Assembly: GCA_964432945.1 (NCBI GenBank)
Contig: CAYSPO010000002.1
Coordinates: forward strand, 10,005 to 74,004
From: CAYSPO01 sp964432945
Lineage (GTDB): Bacteria; Bacillota; Clostridia; Tissierellales; Peptoniphilaceae
DNA: 64,000 nt
Direction of reading: 5' to 3'
In this document: in pieces, positions 35,579 through 45,457 of the stretch
Position numbering within the stretch: the stretch's first letter is position 1
How the letters are laid out: every line of letters starts with the position of its first letter
The notes under the pieces: generated by a model
What the model saw: only the letters and a program-made list of their open reading frames with translations
Told to the model about the DNA's origin: nothing
The model's database searches: none
Program-made: the position numbers and the translations under genes

Positions 35579-35920
35579 TTAACTTATAATAAAGTCAACA
35601 TGAGCCAACTCTTTTATAATTCGAAAATATAAATCCTTATATGAAAGTTCAAAGTTAACAAGGGCAGTAATCATATCTAGATCTCTTAGAAAGTGAATAG
35701 TGCAAGTGTTGTTCATTGGATTTGTATTATAACGGATAATTATACTACTTACCTGAGTGAATTGAAAAGTTTGAGGAAACTTAGGATCTGTGGTTTTTAT
35801 TGATAGGTTAAGAACTCTGTTATCAAGGGGAATGATAAGGTCTAAATCATTATTACCTTGGTCAATAGTTCTAATGGGAAAATCAGATTCGATATTTAGA
35901 TTAGAATTTGAATAAATCAT
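35579..35920 (-). CDS. Small protein of unknown function
   Basis: About 113 residues, not recognised. AAGGAG lies 5 bases before the ATG at 35920 (another ATG directly precedes it at 35923), which favours a real gene. The sequence is beta-rich with alternating polar and hydrophobic residues (LDLIIPLDNRVLNLSIKT, SSIIIRYNTNP), without Cys motif, signal peptide or membrane helix. It lies convergent with rpsF-ssb-rpsR and divergent from yybS. Function unknown. Confidence 0.5.
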   Translation of the reverse strand: MIYSNSNLNIESDFPIRTIDQGNNDLDLIIPLDNRVLNLSIKTTDPKFPQTFQFTQVSSIIIRYNTNPMNNTCTIHFLRDLDMITALVNFELSYKDLYFRIIKELAHVDFIIS

Positions 35921-35996
35921 CATTACTCCTTAAATATATAATAATTTCTGAGAATAGGGTATAATTATATGAAACAGTTTTTTACAGGGAGGTTAT

Positions 35997-36926
35997 ATGG
36001 ATAAGACTTTACAAGAGTTTATTCTTGCTACAATACTTACAATTTTAATATTTTTTACAGGTATAAATATATTACCATTCCTACTCTTATTTTTTCCTGT
36101 GAACTTTATAGTTTTGGGGGTAAGGCATAAGATAAGTTACAGTTTACTATCATTTGTCATAAGCCAAATCTTTGTATACCTATTAGGTGGGCTTGAATTA
36201 GTAATAAGTATGACACTTATTTCAATTATCGCCTTCCCAATAATAGTATGCGTTAAAAAAGGTTATAATTCAACAAAAACTCTAGCAATAAGTACGGGTT
36301 TATTTATACTTATTCAGCTTATAATGTTTTTAATCATAGGATTAATCTATGAGGGAGATATTATGGCTGAAATAGAAAGTGGTGTTTTAGTAAACTTTCA
36401 AGAAACTATTAAATTATTAGAGATGACAGATCTACCACTTAAAAACATGGATATTAACGAATTTCAACGTTTATTGAAAAAAAGTTTAGATCTTATGATG
36501 ACAATTATTCCAGCTTTAATATTTGTTGTTTCTTTTATTATGTGTTTGGTGAATTACTATACAAGTTCATATATATTAAGGAAATATAAGTCAGAAGTTT
36601 CCACGGAAGCTTTCAAAGACTTTACTTTACCAAGAGACTTTAGCCGTGGAATATTCTATGTGTTTTTAGGAACTTTAATCCTATCTTTATTCAACTTCCA
36701 ATTCCAAGAAGAATTGTCTTTGAATATCGCTATTATAATAGTGAGTCTTTTGACAACTCAGGGAATTAGCGTTGTAGTAGACGTTGTTGGATCAAAGTCG
36801 ATGGTATTAGCTATAATTATTAATATATTTTTACTTACATCATCCATGTCTATCTTTTTAACTATTTTAGGGTTAATAGAGGGAATGTTTAGCCTAAGGG
36901 CAAGGTGGAGGATGAGAAATGAATAA
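35997..36926 (+). CDS. yybS: YybS-like (DUF2232) membrane protein
   Basis: A 309-residue protein with about eight membrane helices, placed immediately before gdpP and overlapping it by 8 bases. This order (yybS-gdpP-rplI-dnaB) is conserved in Firmicutes and is the main support for the name. A periplasmic/charged segment (about 122-155) interrupts the helices. Its molecular role is unknown; a link with c-di-AMP signalling is suggested only by position. Confidence 0.82.
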   Translation: MDKTLQEFILATILTILIFFTGINILPFLLLFFPVNFIVLGVRHKISYSLLSFVISQIFVYLLGGLELVISMTLISIIAFPIIVCVKKGYNSTKTLAISTGLFILIQLIMFLIIGLIYEGDIMAEIESGVLVNFQETIKLLEMTDLPLKNMDINEFQRLLKKSLDLMMTIIPALIFVVSFIMCLVNYYTSSYILRKYKSEVSTEAFKDFTLPRDFSRGIFYVFLGTLILSLFNFQFQEELSLNIAIIIVSLLTTQGISVVVDVVGSKSMVLAIIINIFLLTSSMSIFLTILGLIEGMFSLRARWRMRNE

Positions 36927-38889
36927 GAAAAATATACATTTAATAATTCTAATAGGTGTATTGGCATTAATAAATACAATAATATTTATTTTTAATAATA
37001 TGCTCGGTTTAATCACTATTCTTTTTAGCCTTTATGCAGTAGCTAAAATTTATAATGCAGAGCAAGCTAGGGAAAAGGAACATGAAGAAGAAATAGAAAA
37101 CCTAGATAAACATTTTGATGATATAACTAGGAGTGCTGTGTTTTCCCTGCCTTTGCCTATTACAATAGTGAGTGAAGATGGAAATATCATTTGGCATAAT
37201 ACTAAATTTAAAGATATCTTTGATAAAGATAAACTTAAAGATTATTCGATAGAAAACCTAATTCCAGAGATTGAAATTCAAGGTGTTTTAGAGAAAAAAG
37301 AAGGTAGTATAGAGTCAAAGGTTAAGGAAAAATACTATCAGTTTTATTATTCTGTTGTAGAAACATATAGTCAAGAAGATCAAGATATAATATTTCTGTA
37401 TGGATTTGATAATACAGATAAAAAGTCTATAACTCAGAAGTGTGATAATCAAAGATTAATATTGATGGTTCTAGAGATAGATAATTATGATGAAATTAGG
37501 TCTTCCACTGATGAAGCAACACGACCTGTTGTATTAGGTGAAATAGATAAAATTATAAATACATTTGCTACCCAGTATGATGGGTTTGCAAGAAAATATG
37601 AAAATGATAAATATATTTTAGTTTTTGATAATTTTAATTATCAAAAAATGAAAGAAGATAAGTTCCCGATAGTTGAAGACCTAGAAAGCACAGAAAATCT
37701 GTGTTCAATAAAAACCACGATTTCTGCAGGTGTTGGCTCAAGCATAGATAAACCTTTAGAAATTTATAAAATTGCAAGGCTTGCTTTAGATGTTGCCCAA
37801 GGTAGAGGTGGTAATCAGATTGTAGAAAATAATGGCGAGCATCTTGAATATTATGGTGGTAAAAAGGGAGCTGTAGATAAAAGAACTAAGGTTAAATCAA
37901 GGATTATTGCTAACGCAACAATTCAACTTATTGATCAATTACGAAATGTATATATAATGGGACATAAAAACCCAGATATGGACTCTTTTGGTTCTTGCTT
38001 AGGAATGTATTCCTTAGTAAAATCAAGAGGGGCAAATGCAAAAATAGTTTTAAAAGATATAACCCCTCAAATACAGAGCCTTTATGAAGAGGTAACAGAG
38101 AATGTAGAGGGAATCAAAGAAGATATTATAACAGTGGAAGAAGCAGAAGCAGGGGCAGATGAAAATTCTCTAATTATACTTTTAGATAACCATAGTCCAG
38201 AGACTGCAGAAGCCCCAAGACTTTTAGATATATCTTCAAACTTGATATTAATTGACCACCACAGAAGGGGATCAGCTTATGTTGAATCTCCGACCCTAAC
38301 ATATTTAGAGCCATATGCATCTTCTGCATCAGAGCTTGTAACTGAAATAATTCAGTATGCTGATGATGTAAAACTACCAAAAATTATAGCAGATGGGCTC
38401 TTAGCTGGAATTAAGGTAGACACAAAATCCTTTACTCTTCAAACAGGCGTAAGGACTTTTGAGGCTGCTTCATACCTTAAGAAAGAAGGAGCTGACTCTA
38501 TAAATGTTAATAGGCTTTTCAATGAGCCTGTGAATACAGTTAGGGATGTAGGGGGAGTAATTTCCCAAGCGGAAATTTACAAAGATGTTATTGCAATATC
38601 ACAATTTGATAAGAAAAGTGATAATTCTATTCTTATTGCTGCTAAGGCAGCAGACGGAATGCTTTCTATGAAAAATATAATAGGATCATTTGTACTTACT
38701 AAAGTAAAAGGCAGAATTCATATAAGTGCAAGATCAACAGGAAAGATATCCGTTCAAATAATAATGGAAAGACTTGGTGGCGGTGGACATCAGACATCTG
38801 CTGCTGTACAATTAAAAGATGTGAGTATAGAAAAAGCCACTGAGAGATTGAAAAAAGAAATTGATAAATATTTAGAGGAGGAAGTCTAA
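36919..38889 (+). CDS. gdpP: Cyclic-di-AMP phosphodiesterase GdpP (DHH family)
   Basis: A 656-residue membrane protein that degrades c-di-AMP to pApA. Two N-terminal helices (about 7-45), a PAS-like domain (60-150), a degenerate GGDEF domain (about 175-310), then DHH/DHHA1 catalytic domains. Metal-binding motifs GHKNPDMDSFGS (about 349-360), LLDNHS, LIDHHRRGS and the terminal GGGGHQTSAA are intact, so the enzyme should be active. It overlaps yybS at its start and rplI by one base (TAATG). Confidence 0.95.
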   Translation: MNKKNIHLIILIGVLALINTIIFIFNNMLGLITILFSLYAVAKIYNAEQAREKEHEEEIENLDKHFDDITRSAVFSLPLPITIVSEDGNIIWHNTKFKDIFDKDKLKDYSIENLIPEIEIQGVLEKKEGSIESKVKEKYYQFYYSVVETYSQEDQDIIFLYGFDNTDKKSITQKCDNQRLILMVLEIDNYDEIRSSTDEATRPVVLGEIDKIINTFATQYDGFARKYENDKYILVFDNFNYQKMKEDKFPIVEDLESTENLCSIKTTISAGVGSSIDKPLEIYKIARLALDVAQGRGGNQIVENNGEHLEYYGGKKGAVDKRTKVKSRIIANATIQLIDQLRNVYIMGHKNPDMDSFGSCLGMYSLVKSRGANAKIVLKDITPQIQSLYEEVTENVEGIKEDIITVEEAEAGADENSLIILLDNHSPETAEAPRLLDISSNLILIDHHRRGSAYVESPTLTYLEPYASSASELVTEIIQYADDVKLPKIIADGLLAGIKVDTKSFTLQTGVRTFEAASYLKKEGADSINVNRLFNEPVNTVRDVGGVISQAEIYKDVIAISQFDKKSDNSILIAAKAADGMLSMKNIIGSFVLTKVKGRIHISARSTGKISVQIIMERLGGGGHQTSAAVQLKDVSIEKATERLKKEIDKYLEEEV

Positions 38890-39437
38890 TGAAAATAATA
38901 TTAACAGAAGAAGTTCAAGGTGTAGGCTACGAAGGAGATATAGCAGAAGTTAAAGATGGTTATGCTAGAAACTTTTTATTACCACAAGGTTTAGCAGTGC
39001 TTGCAAACAAGGAAAACTTAGCTGAATGGGAAGCAAATCAAGAAGAAATCCAAGCTAAGAGAAAAGATGCAGAATCAAAAGCAACTGAATTAAAAGAACT
39101 TATAGAAAAAACAGTTCTTGTTATTACAACAAAAGCTGGAGAAGAAGGTAAAATCTTTGGTTCTGTAACTAGTCAAGATATCGCTGATGCATTTAAAGAA
39201 AAAACTGGCGAAGAAATCGAAAAGAAAAAAATCGCACTTCAAGAAAATATCAAATCTATTGGTAAACACAATGTAATAGTAAAAGTATTCCCAGAAATTA
39301 CTGCTGAATTAGTTGTTAAAGTTCAAAACCAAGATGGACAAACAGGCGATGAAGAAGAAAATGTAGAAGAAGCTGCTGAAGAAGTATCTGCTGAAGAAGT
39401 TAAAGAAGAAGAGAATACTGAAGAAGTAGAAGGCTAA
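38889..39437 (+). CDS. rplI: 50S ribosomal protein L9 with acidic tail
   Basis: A 182-residue L9. N-terminal MKIILTEEVQGVGYEGDIAEVKDGYARNFLLPQGLAV is canonical, followed by the connecting helix and the C-terminal globular domain ending near residue 148. The last 33 or so residues are a low-complexity Glu/Val/Ala tail with one Lys; ordinary L9 lacks it. One-base overlap with gdpP indicates coupled translation. Confidence 0.96.
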   Translation: MKIILTEEVQGVGYEGDIAEVKDGYARNFLLPQGLAVLANKENLAEWEANQEEIQAKRKDAESKATELKELIEKTVLVITTKAGEEGKIFGSVTSQDIADAFKEKTGEEIEKKKIALQENIKSIGKHNVIVKVFPEITAELVVKVQNQDGQTGDEEENVEEAAEEVSAEEVKEEENTEEVEG

Positions 39438-39438
39438 T

Positions 39439-40770
39439 ATGGATACTCCTATCAAGGTTTTACCTCATGATGAGGCAGCAGAGAGAAGCGTCCTTGGGGC
39501 GATGATGATTTCGGCTTCAGCGATAGGAGTAGCTGAGGAAAGATTAACTGCTGATGATTTTTATAATCCGAGGCATCAAGAGATTTTCAAAGGAATTCTA
39601 AGTCTTTCAGGCAAGGGAAAACCAAATGATCTTTTGCTATTAAAGGGCGAGCTTGAAAAAGTAGGTCAATTTGAAAATATTGGAGGGATTGATTACCTAA
39701 TCAACTTAACTGATGATGTAGGTCTTGTGTCAAATATCGAACAGTATTGTAAGATAGTTGCTGATAAATCAACCCTCCGTAAATTGATAAAAGCTGCTGA
39801 TGAGATTATGGCTACAAGCTATGACCCTAAAGCTGAAGCGAATGAAGCAATAGAACTGGCTGAAAAAGCTATTTTCAAAATTACCCAAAATACCCATAAT
39901 GAAGGTTTAACTCCTATCAAGGATTCGCTTTCGGATACGATAGATATACTACAAGCAAGAGCAAGTCAGGGCGATGGGCTTACAGGTGTTACTACAGGTC
40001 TTGATGACCTAGATAACCACCTTTCAGGTCTACAAAACTCTGACTTAGTTTTGCTTGCAGCAAGACCATCTATGGGTAAAACAGCTTTAGGCTTAAATAT
40101 AGCGGCTAGTGCTGCAGCGAGAGGCAATGTTGTTGCTATGTTTTCTCTGGAAATGAGTAAAACACAGTTAGTTCAAAGAATTCTTAGTTTTATGTCCTTA
40201 ACAAATCTAGGAGATATTATCAGTGGACAAATAAAGGATTGGTCAGCTATATCAGATGCAGTATCTGTTATTGAAAAACTTCCTTTTTACATAGATGATA
40301 CGCCAAGTATATCTCTTACTGAATTAAGAGCTAAAGTAAGAAGACTTAAGATGGAACAAGGACTAAACTTAATAGTAATTGACTACCTTCAACTTATGAC
40401 AGTTGCAGGAAAATCTGAGTCAAGACAAATTGAGATTTCTGAAATCTCAAGAGGACTAAAGGCTATTGCAAAAGAAATGAATTGTGCAGTATTAGCCTTA
40501 GCCCAATTATCAAGAGCTCCAGAGCTTCGTCAAAACAAAAGACCTATTTTATCCGACCTTAGAGAATCAGGTGCTATTGAACAGGACGCTGACGTTGTAA
40601 TGATGCTTTATAGAGATGACTACTATGATGAAGATAGTGAAAAGCCTAATACAGCTGAAGTTATTATAGAAAAACACAGAAATGGTCCAACAGGAACAGT
40701 TGATTTATTCTTCCATAAAGAATTAACTAGATTTAGTAATCTTTCTAGGAGAGACGATGATGAATTCTAG
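39439..40770 (+). CDS. dnaB: Replicative DNA helicase DnaB
   Basis: A 443-residue hexameric helicase. N-terminal DnaB domain (DEAAERSVLGAMM, 9-21), then RecA-like core with Walker A ARPSMGKTALGLN (about 213-225), Walker B LIVIDYLQL and the ISRGLKAIAKE and LSDLRESGAIEQDADVVMML blocks. No intein is present. It starts one base after the rplI stop. Confidence 0.97.
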   Translation: MDTPIKVLPHDEAAERSVLGAMMISASAIGVAEERLTADDFYNPRHQEIFKGILSLSGKGKPNDLLLLKGELEKVGQFENIGGIDYLINLTDDVGLVSNIEQYCKIVADKSTLRKLIKAADEIMATSYDPKAEANEAIELAEKAIFKITQNTHNEGLTPIKDSLSDTIDILQARASQGDGLTGVTTGLDDLDNHLSGLQNSDLVLLAARPSMGKTALGLNIAASAAARGNVVAMFSLEMSKTQLVQRILSFMSLTNLGDIISGQIKDWSAISDAVSVIEKLPFYIDDTPSISLTELRAKVRRLKMEQGLNLIVIDYLQLMTVAGKSESRQIEISEISRGLKAIAKEMNCAVLALAQLSRAPELRQNKRPILSDLRESGAIEQDADVVMMLYRDDYYDEDSEKPNTAEVIIEKHRNGPTGTVDLFFHKELTRFSNLSRRDDDEF

Positions 40771-41344
40771 TCTTGAAAAGAGTATAGATTTAAAGATAGA
40801 AGAACTTAATGAAAGCCACCTAGATGATATAAAGAAGTGGGGAGTTCATGAAGATCCACTTTTATGGGAATATAATATATCTAATTTAACTAGATATGAA
40901 CTAGGATTTTGGCTAATAGATAGAAGAAGAACATATAAAACAGCCTATTATGTTGTCCTTGAAAGGGATAGAGTAATAGGCTATTTTGGATTCAGAGATA
41001 TAAATACAATATTTAAATCAGCTACACTTGGCTTAGCCTTAGATCCCAATATTACTTCTAAAGGTTATGGTAATCTTGTTATGGAAATGCTTTTATATTA
41101 TTTTTTTGTAGAAATGAAGATGAATACATTAAATCTAGAAGTCAATAAATTTAATACCAGAGCAATAAATCTTTATAGAAAGTTTTTCTTTGAAGAAGTA
41201 GAAAGCAGTTACACAAGCTATGAAATTCAAAACCAAAATCTCGAAATCTTAAATGATCCGAGATATTTTTTTAGAAAATATGGTAGACTTTATTCAAAGA
41301 CTATAAAAATGAGATTAGAAAGGGATAAGTACAATGAAATATGA
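40757..41344 (+). CDS. GNAT family N-acetyltransferase
   Basis: A 195-residue acetyltransferase. The core runs from YYVVLERDRVIGYFGFRDI through LGLALDPNITSKGYGNLVMEMLL (about 97-119; the Gly-rich turn binds acetyl-CoA pyrophosphate) to NTRAINLYRKFFFEE. Its start overlaps the end of dnaB by 14 bases and its end overlaps the next gene by 11, so it is embedded in the replication operon. A RimI-like or polyamine-type target is possible; none can be inferred. Confidence 0.82.
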   Translation: MMNSSLEKSIDLKIEELNESHLDDIKKWGVHEDPLLWEYNISNLTRYELGFWLIDRRRTYKTAYYVVLERDRVIGYFGFRDINTIFKSATLGLALDPNITSKGYGNLVMEMLLYYFFVEMKMNTLNLEVNKFNTRAINLYRKFFFEEVESSYTSYEIQNQNLEILNDPRYFFRKYGRLYSKTIKMRLERDKYNEI

Positions 41345-42119
41345 ATTATATAATTTACAGGTAGACTTAGGTACGACTCCCATAGAGAATATGTTTTTAA
41401 ACAATTACTTAGCTTTAGCTGACGGAAATACTATCAAAGTTTACCTTTATGCATATAAACAAGCCTATGAAAGAAAAGAAGTTAGTGAATCATTTGCAGA
41501 AATTGCTGAGAATTTAGCTTTAACAGAAGATGAAGTAATGGATGCTTTTGGTTTTTGGCAAGAACAAGGTATTGTTGAGATAGTTTCTGATACAGATGAT
41601 TTTAAGTGTAAATTCAAAAGCCTTAGGCAGATGTTTTTGGGTATAAATATACCTAGTGAAAATGAAGAAGTTGTTGGTAAAACAGAAGTTAAAAACACCA
41701 ATATTTTATCTAATGACAAAGATACTTCTATGACCAATACACAAATGTATAATAAAATAGAAGAAGTTTTAGGGACGAATCTTCTCCCAAGTGAAATAGA
41801 AAGAATTCATAAGCTAAGAGAAGAATTCAATCAAGATAGAGAGTTAATTGTCCAAGGTTTTATTTATAGCAGTGACACTCAAGGCAAGAAAAATATTAAC
41901 TATGTGCTAACTGTACTTAGAAATTGGGCAATAGATGGAATTACAAGTATGGAAGATTTAGTGGTTAATAAAAAGGAAAAAGAAGAAAAGAAGAAAAAAG
42001 TTCCAAACAAAAAGCGATTAAATACAACTGAAAAAAAATCTTCTGATGATATAGAAGCAGCTTTACAGAAGAAATTAATAGAAGACTTCAAGAAAGCTCA
42101 AGGTGGTAAAACTGAGTAA
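41334..42119 (+). CDS. dnaD: DnaD domain primosomal protein
   Basis: A 261-residue primosome component. N-terminal winged-helix (KYELYNLQVDLGTTPIENMF to about 90) and a C-terminal DnaD/DnaB-like DDBH domain (about 130-205) with INYVLTVLRNWAIDGI, which corresponds to the YxxxI-W motif of the family. A Lys/Glu-rich linker (about 208-240) closes the protein. The position between dnaB and dnaI supports the function in helicase loading. Overlaps both neighbours. Confidence 0.87.
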   Translation: MKYELYNLQVDLGTTPIENMFLNNYLALADGNTIKVYLYAYKQAYERKEVSESFAEIAENLALTEDEVMDAFGFWQEQGIVEIVSDTDDFKCKFKSLRQMFLGINIPSENEEVVGKTEVKNTNILSNDKDTSMTNTQMYNKIEEVLGTNLLPSEIERIHKLREEFNQDRELIVQGFIYSSDTQGKKNINYVLTVLRNWAIDGITSMEDLVVNKKEKEEKKKKVPNKKRLNTTEKKSSDDIEAALQKKLIEDFKKAQGGKTE

Positions 42120-43071
42120 TGCAGAAAAAATTCTAAGAGATATTAGGAATAAAAACGAGAGAATTCTTGCTGATAGAAAAAGAGAAATTTATAGTAAATT
42201 CCCTGAATATAAAGAATTAGAAGAAAGACAAAAAGCTAATGGATTTGCTTTAATAAAATCTATTATTGGAGCAGAGAATATTAATGTTATAAAGGCAGAG
42301 GGAGAAAGACTCCTTGAAGAAAAAAATAAAATTCTTAAAAATGCTGGATACCCTAAAGATTACTTAGAGCCAATATATGATTGTCCTATTTGCAAGGATA
42401 CTGGAGCTGATGGAAGCAAAATGTGCTCTTGTAAAAAAAGACTTGTAATAGCTGAACTTTATAGTATGAGTGGAATTGAAGAGATTACTAAATTTCAAAA
42501 CTTTGATAAATTCAATTTAGATTTATTTAGAGAAGATAAAAAACACGATGAAACGCTTAGCCCAAGACAAGTTATGGAATTTTATCTTCCTCAAGCTAAA
42601 GCATTTACAGAGAAATTCCCTAAGACAAATGAGAAAAATCTATATATTTATGGGTCAGTGGGGACTGGTAAAACCTATATGTGCAATTGTATTGCTAAAG
42701 GGCTTTTAGACAGAGGAATTCCCGTCATATATCAAACAGCTTCGAGTATATTGAATTTTATTGCAGACTATAACTTTGCTGATAAGAGTAAAAAAAGCGA
42801 CCTAAAAGATAAGTATAATTACCTTGAAAATGTAGAATTATTAATTATAGATGATTTAGGCACAGAGATATCATCAAGTGTTGCTGATGCTCATCTTTTT
42901 GAGCTTATTAATAACAGATTGATTTCTAATAAAGCAACTATAATTTCTTCTAACCTTGGACCAAATGACCTGAGAGACTCTTATGATGATAGGTTGTATT
43001 CAAGGATATTGGGTAATTATAAGATGATAAATTTTTTTGGAGATGACCTTAGAACTAAAAAGTACAGGTAG
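42103..43071 (+). CDS. dnaI: DnaI/DnaC-like helicase loader ATPase
   Basis: A 322-residue AAA+ protein. A Cys cluster CPICKDTGADGSKMCSC (about 94-110) is the zinc-binding part of DnaI-type loaders; Walker A YGSVGTGKTYMC (about 183-194) and Walker B LLIIDDLGTE follow. It starts with GTG at 42103 inside the 3' end of dnaD (17-base overlap). It loads DnaB onto DNA together with DnaD. Confidence 0.9.
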   Translation: MVKLSNAEKILRDIRNKNERILADRKREIYSKFPEYKELEERQKANGFALIKSIIGAENINVIKAEGERLLEEKNKILKNAGYPKDYLEPIYDCPICKDTGADGSKMCSCKKRLVIAELYSMSGIEEITKFQNFDKFNLDLFREDKKHDETLSPRQVMEFYLPQAKAFTEKFPKTNEKNLYIYGSVGTGKTYMCNCIAKGLLDRGIPVIYQTASSILNFIADYNFADKSKKSDLKDKYNYLENVELLIIDDLGTEISSSVADAHLFELINNRLISNKATIISSNLGPNDLRDSYDDRLYSRILGNYKMINFFGDDLRTKKYR

Positions 43072-43083
43072 ACTGGAGGAATA

Positions 43084-43749
43084 ATGAGGATTACTGGAGA
43101 TGAGATGGCTAGGATAGATAAGTATGCTATAAATGTCTTGGAAATTCCAAGCATATTACTTATGGAGAATGCAGCTCTAGCTCTTTTAAAACATATTGAT
43201 TTGGTAAAAAATATTCGTTACTGTATTGTATGTGGAAATGGCAATAATGGGGCTGATGGCCTTGCCTTAGCTAGGCACCTAATTAACTACGATCATGAGG
43301 TGGAAGTTATTATATTAGGTAAAAAGAATGAGAACAACATAGAATTTATGACTTATTATAAGATTCTCAGAAATCTAGGAGTAAATCCAATAAACCTAAC
43401 TAACGATGCTGAACTTGAGGAAATTTCTTTAGTAGAAGATAAATTTAGATCAAAAGATTTAATAGTTGATGCGATTTTTGGAACAGGACTAAATAATAAT
43501 ATTTCTGGTATCTATGAATATGTTATAGATATGATAAATAATTCAGGGAAAAAAGTTTTGAGTGTTGATATTCCTTCTGGGATAGATTCTAATGATGGAA
43601 GAATTCATGGGGTTTCAGTTGATGCAGATACTGTGGTCACTTTTCAATTTATGAAAGAAGGACTTTTTGTGAATAAAAATATCCTAGGAGATGTTTATGT
43701 AGAGCCAATATCAATTCCTAAAAAGGCAATAAAAAATATTTTAAAATAA
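43084..43749 (+). CDS. nnrE: NAD(P)H-hydrate epimerase (YjeF N-domain only)
   Basis: A 221-residue protein with only the epimerase half of the NAD(P)HX repair enzyme: MRITGDEMARIDKYAI, CGNGNNGADGLALARHL (about 50-66), DAIFGTGLN and SVDIPSGIDSNDGRI. Many bacteria fuse it to the dehydratase NnrD (about 500 residues in total); here it stops before that domain, and no nnrD follows. It repairs the R/S hydrates of NADH and NADPH. 12 bases after dnaI, so last gene of the replication operon. Confidence 0.9.
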   Translation: MRITGDEMARIDKYAINVLEIPSILLMENAALALLKHIDLVKNIRYCIVCGNGNNGADGLALARHLINYDHEVEVIILGKKNENNIEFMTYYKILRNLGVNPINLTNDAELEEISLVEDKFRSKDLIVDAIFGTGLNNNISGIYEYVIDMINNSGKKVLSVDIPSGIDSNDGRIHGVSVDADTVVTFQFMKEGLFVNKNILGDVYVEPISIPKKAIKNILK

Positions 43750-43778
43750 TTGAAAAATCTATTCTTCTATGGTACACT
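43750..43778 (+). promoter_or_regulatory. Predicted promoter of the serS T-box transcript
   Basis: TTGAAA (43750-43755; it follows the nnrE stop directly), 17-base spacer, TACACT (43773-43778). Confidence 0.6.
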
Positions 43779-43794
43779 AAAGCCATAAATTAAT

Positions 43795-43978
43795 ATGGCT
43801 GAGATTGAGAATAGTAGTATTTTGATTCTATAAAGAGAGTTACTGGTAGGTGAAAAGTAATTAGATAAAAATATGAATCTACTCATGAGCCTCTACATTT
43901 AGAGCGAACAAAGATTTTGTTAAATTGGGTGGCAACGCGGGTAATACTCGTCCCTTTATTATTAGGGCGAGTTTTTTT
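43795..43978 (+). promoter_or_regulatory. T-box riboswitch (tRNA-Ser) with terminator
   Basis: The T-box core GGGTGGCAACGCGGG is at 43927-43941. The antiterminator segment is followed by a strong terminator, actcgtccct / agggcgagt plus seven T (43946-43978). Upstream lies Stem I (about 43797-43890); a UCU serine codon at 43878-43880, just before the 3' closing strand, is the likely specifier. Uncharged tRNA-Ser should stabilise the antiterminator and turn on serS. Confidence 0.93.
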
Positions 43979-44027
43979 GTTTCGCTAGGTTTGTGGTATT
44001 ATTCATACTATTTTATTAGGAGGAAAT

Positions 44028-45305
44028 ATGTTAGATATTAAAAGAGTTAGAAAAGATACTGAAGGTGTAAAGGCGGCTTTAGCTAAAAGACACGGAGACT
44101 ATCCAATTGATGAATTACTATCTCTTGATGAAAAACGCAGGGAAGTTTTAGTAAAAGTTGAGGAAATGAAAGCTGAGCAAAACAAAGCTTCAAAAGAAAT
44201 CTCAAAACTAAAAGCTAATGGTGAAAATGCAGATGAATTAATTCTTAATATGAAAGGTTTATCTAATCAAATAGGAGAACTTGATGAAGAAGTTAAGGAA
44301 TTAGATGAAAAAATCAAGAACAATCTACTTGAAATACCAAATACACCATTTGAAAAAGTCCCAGAAGGTAAAAGTGACGAAGAAAATATAGAAATCAGAA
44401 AATGGTCTGAGCCTAAGAAGTTTGACTTTGAACCTAAGGCACACTGGGATATTGGAACAGACTTAAATATATTAGACTTTGAAAGAGCAGGTAAAATTGC
44501 AGGAGCTAGATTTACTGCATTTAGAGGTTTAGGAGCGAGATTAGAAAGAGCTTTAATCAACTTTATGCTTACAACTCACACCGAAGAACATGGCTATACA
44601 GAGCTTATGTTACCAGCTTTAGCAAATAGACACGCAATGACTGGAACTGGTCAATTACCTAAATTCGAATATGATATGTTTAGAATAGATTCTAAAGATA
44701 TGTTCTTAATTCCAACAGCAGAAGTTCCTCTAACAAACTTCTATGGTGGAGAAATTATCGATAATGAGGATTTGCCAGTATATCTTACAGCTTATACTCC
44801 TTGTTTTAGAGCAGAAGCAGGATCTGCAGGAAGGGATACAAGGGGACTTGTAAGAAATCATCAATTTGATAAAGTGGAATTAGTAAAATTGGTTAAACCA
44901 GAAGATAGCTTCGATGAGCTAGAAGCTCTTACTACAAATGCTGAAACAATACTACAAAAATTAAATATTCCTTATAGAGTTGTGCTCCTATGCTCTGGAG
45001 ATCTTGGTTTTTCTTCAACTATGACTTATGATATTGAAGTTTGGATGCCAAGCTACGATAGATATGTAGAAATTTCAAGCTGTTCTAATTTTGTTGATTT
45101 TCAAGCTAGAAGAGCTAACTTAAGATTTAGAAATAAAGATGGTAAAGTAGAATACCTACACACCTTAAATGGTTCAGGACTTGCAGTAGGTAGATGTTTT
45201 GCAGCTATATTAGAAAATTATCAAAATGAAGATGGCTCTGTAACTGTACCAGAAGCTTTAAGAGCTTATGTTGGAAAAGATGTTATAACTAAAGAAGAAT
45301 TATAG
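44028..45305 (+). CDS. serS: Seryl-tRNA synthetase
   Basis: A 425-residue class II synthetase. N-terminal tRNA-binding coiled coil (about 30-105, with [27 protein letters not shown]), then motif 2 in [26 protein letters not shown] (about 263-288) and motif 3 in [11 protein letters not shown] (about 381-391). Charges tRNA-Ser and also tRNA-Sec before conversion to selenocysteine, so it serves GrdB synthesis too. Under T-box control; AGGAGG precedes ATG. Confidence 0.97.
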   Translation: MLDIKRVRKDTEGVKAALAKRHGDYPIDELLSLDEKRREVLVKVEEMKAEQNKASKEISKLKANGENADELILNMKGLSNQIGELDEEVKELDEKIKNNLLEIPNTPFEKVPEGKSDEENIEIRKWSEPKKFDFEPKAHWDIGTDLNILDFERAGKIAGARFTAFRGLGARLERALINFMLTTHTEEHGYTELMLPALANRHAMTGTGQLPKFEYDMFRIDSKDMFLIPTAEVPLTNFYGGEIIDNEDLPVYLTAYTPCFRAEAGSAGRDTRGLVRNHQFDKVELVKLVKPEDSFDELEALTTNAETILQKLNIPYRVVLLCSGDLGFSSTMTYDIEVWMPSYDRYVEISSCSNFVDFQARRANLRFRNKDGKVEYLHTLNGSGLAVGRCFAAILENYQNEDGSVTVPEALRAYVGKDVITKEEL

Positions 45306-45325
45306 ACTTAAATTCTAAAAATATA

Positions 45326-45366
45326 AATATCTCCTATTCATCAAAAGAATGGGAGATATTTTTATT
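45326..45366 (+). terminator. Intrinsic terminator after serS
   Basis: aaatatctcct / gggagatattt stem and T-rich tail, 20 bases past the stop. Confidence 0.85.
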
Positions 45367-45457
45367 TAGTTATCTTAATGTATTCATTTGAAAGCATTTA
45401 CATTCTTTGCTTTAGAGGGTAAATAATGTATAATAAAAATATTAATGAGGAGGAAAA

